Positions 63,267 through 64,000 of a stretch of DNA of 64,000 bases are shown piece by piece (the first letter of the stretch is position 1; each line of letters starts with the position of its first letter). Below the pieces are notes generated by a model. That model made no database searches and was not told the DNA's origin. It saw only the letters and a program-made list of their open reading frames with translations. The translations under genes were made by a program, and so were the position numbers. Location: contig SUZR01000002.1 of the NCBI GenBank assembly GCA_015059845.1, positions 1 through 64,000 on the forward strand, written 5' to 3'. Origin of the DNA: Rikenellaceae bacterium. GTDB lineage: Bacteria > Bacteroidota > Bacteroidia > Bacteroidales > Rikenellaceae.

Positions 63267-64000
63267 TTAAAGAGCTGCTTTATAAGCCTCAACGGCCTTG
63301 CGGACCTTGCCGTGCTGAAGCAATAGGCTACGTGCGAGTTCATAATCCTCTATGCCCGTCTCCTCCATAATCATACGCGCGCCACGGTCAACGAGTTTCT
63401 TATTCGTAAGCTCCATATCCACCATACGGCTGCCACGCACGTGACCCAGACGAATCATCGTGGCCGTAGATATCATATTAAGAATAAGTTTCTGTGCCGT
63501 AGCCGCCTTCATACGGGTGCTGCCCGTCACGAACTCTGGACCGACAACTGCCTCAATAGGCAACTCCGCCTCCGCTGCAAGTGGAGAATTTTCGTTATTT
63601 GTCACACAGGCCGTAAGCAGTCCATTGGCGCGAGCCTGCTTTACAGCACCTATAACATAGGGCGTAACCCCCGAGGCCGCAATGCCGACAAGGGTATCAC
63701 ACTCCGTAGGTTCAAACCGTTCAATATCTCTCCACCCCTGAGCGCTATCATCCTCAGCGCCCTCAACGGCAGTGCGAATAGCTCCATCACCACCAGCAAT
63801 GATGCCGATAAACTTATCTCGCACACCATAGGTCGGCGGAATCTCCGAGGCATCGACAACACCCAAACGGCCACTCGTACCTGCTCCGATATAAAACACG
63901 CGGCCACCACGTTTCATTCTCGCCACAATACCCTCCACGAGGCGCTCTATTTGGGGTATTGCCCGCCCGACAGCCATCGGCACGGTCATATCCTCCGTAT
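63267..64000 (-). CDS. murQ: N-acetylmuramic acid 6-phosphate etherase, 5' part outside the window
   Basis: At least 244 residues are present. The frame stays open to the right edge (TEDMTVPMAVGRAIPQIE), which matches an internal position of MurQ, so the start lies beyond 64000. The SIS domain is clear: VFYIGAGTSGRLGVVDASE, GIIAGGDGAIR, and GPEFVTGSTRMKAATAQKLI. The enzyme cleaves the lactyl ether of MurNAc 6-phosphate during cell-wall recycling. A helical UBA-like tail ends the protein. Confidence 0.95.
   Translation of the reverse strand, partial: TEDMTVPMAVGRAIPQIERLVEGIVARMKRGGRVFYIGAGTSGRLGVVDASEIPPTYGVRDKFIGIIAGGDGAIRTAVEGAEDDSAQGWRDIERFEPTECDTLVGIAASGVTPYVIGAVKQARANGLLTACVTNNENSPLAAEAELPIEAVVGPEFVTGSTRMKAATAQKLILNMISTATMIRLGHVRGSRMVDMELTNKKLVDRGARMIMEETGIEDYELARSLLLQHGKVRKAVEAYKAAL

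Overview
The window reads as a chromosomal segment of a Bacteroidales gut bacterium, most likely Alistipes or another Rikenellaceae. The reasons are the 16S rRNA 5' end at the left edge, promoters of the Bacteroidetes type (TTTG, 19-21 bases, TAnnTTTG), fused SecDF, a Rho with a long disordered insert, the GGGtGRT/NifU-like pair, lipoprotein glycosidases and SusC-plug relatives. The genus is an inference from sequence I recognise, not from a search. No phage, insertion sequence, CRISPR array or tRNA gene was seen.

Layout. 1-985: start of an rRNA operon read leftwards, fed by four tandem promoters in a ~113-base repeat. 986-6511: a cytoplasmic GH13 enzyme, a TPM/LemA pair, a Tat-exported sugar isomerase, an oxidoreductase and a DoxX protein. 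6634-8645: L20 and L35, two AT-rich zinc-ribbon membrane proteins and a ~140-base imperfect hairpin with no gene assigned. 8646-12454: a LolD-like ATPase, a TIGR02757 protein, TrmN6, a DUF4831 protein and an AlkD-like protein. 12451-17579: thioredoxin, then the leftward run M23-like protein, dxr, rseP, radA. 17787-23657: a nucleotidyltransferase, folP-coaE-ybbR and secDF. 23874-29598: a deacetylase/beta-lactamase fusion and a GH51 arabinofuranosidase that share an identical 35-base promoter, then dnaK. 29904-35469: four tandem SusC-plug-like proteins without a barrel, a small HTH protein and two lipoproteins, one with a Tyr/Asn/Gly-rich tract. 35587-46300: ruvA, an OmpH-like lipoprotein, a nucleoside hydrolase, rho, a membrane LytTR regulator, an acyltransferase, a nucleosidase, ispE, cdaA and the NifU-like/GGGtGRT pair. 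46426-54152: an OPA transporter, acyltransferase 3, ppa, sdaA, a sugar isomerase, patatin and asnA. 54279-64000: lipoprotein pullulanase, MFS transporter, malQ, a GH78 rhamnosidase and the 3' part of murQ.

How genes work together. Pullulanase, the SLC45-like transporter and MalQ form a compact maltodextrin route without SusC/SusD, and the GH13 enzyme at the left end may add to it. GH51 and GH78 enzymes suggest use of arabinose- and rhamnose-containing plant glycans. dxr and ispE belong to the MEP isoprenoid pathway. SecDF, RseP, the OmpH-like protein and the LolD-like ATPase concern the envelope. CdaA with a YbbR-like protein points to c-di-AMP signalling. The parts least explained by known biology are the four plug-only proteins, the hairpin at 8331-8472 and the Tyr/Asn/Gly-rich lipoprotein.
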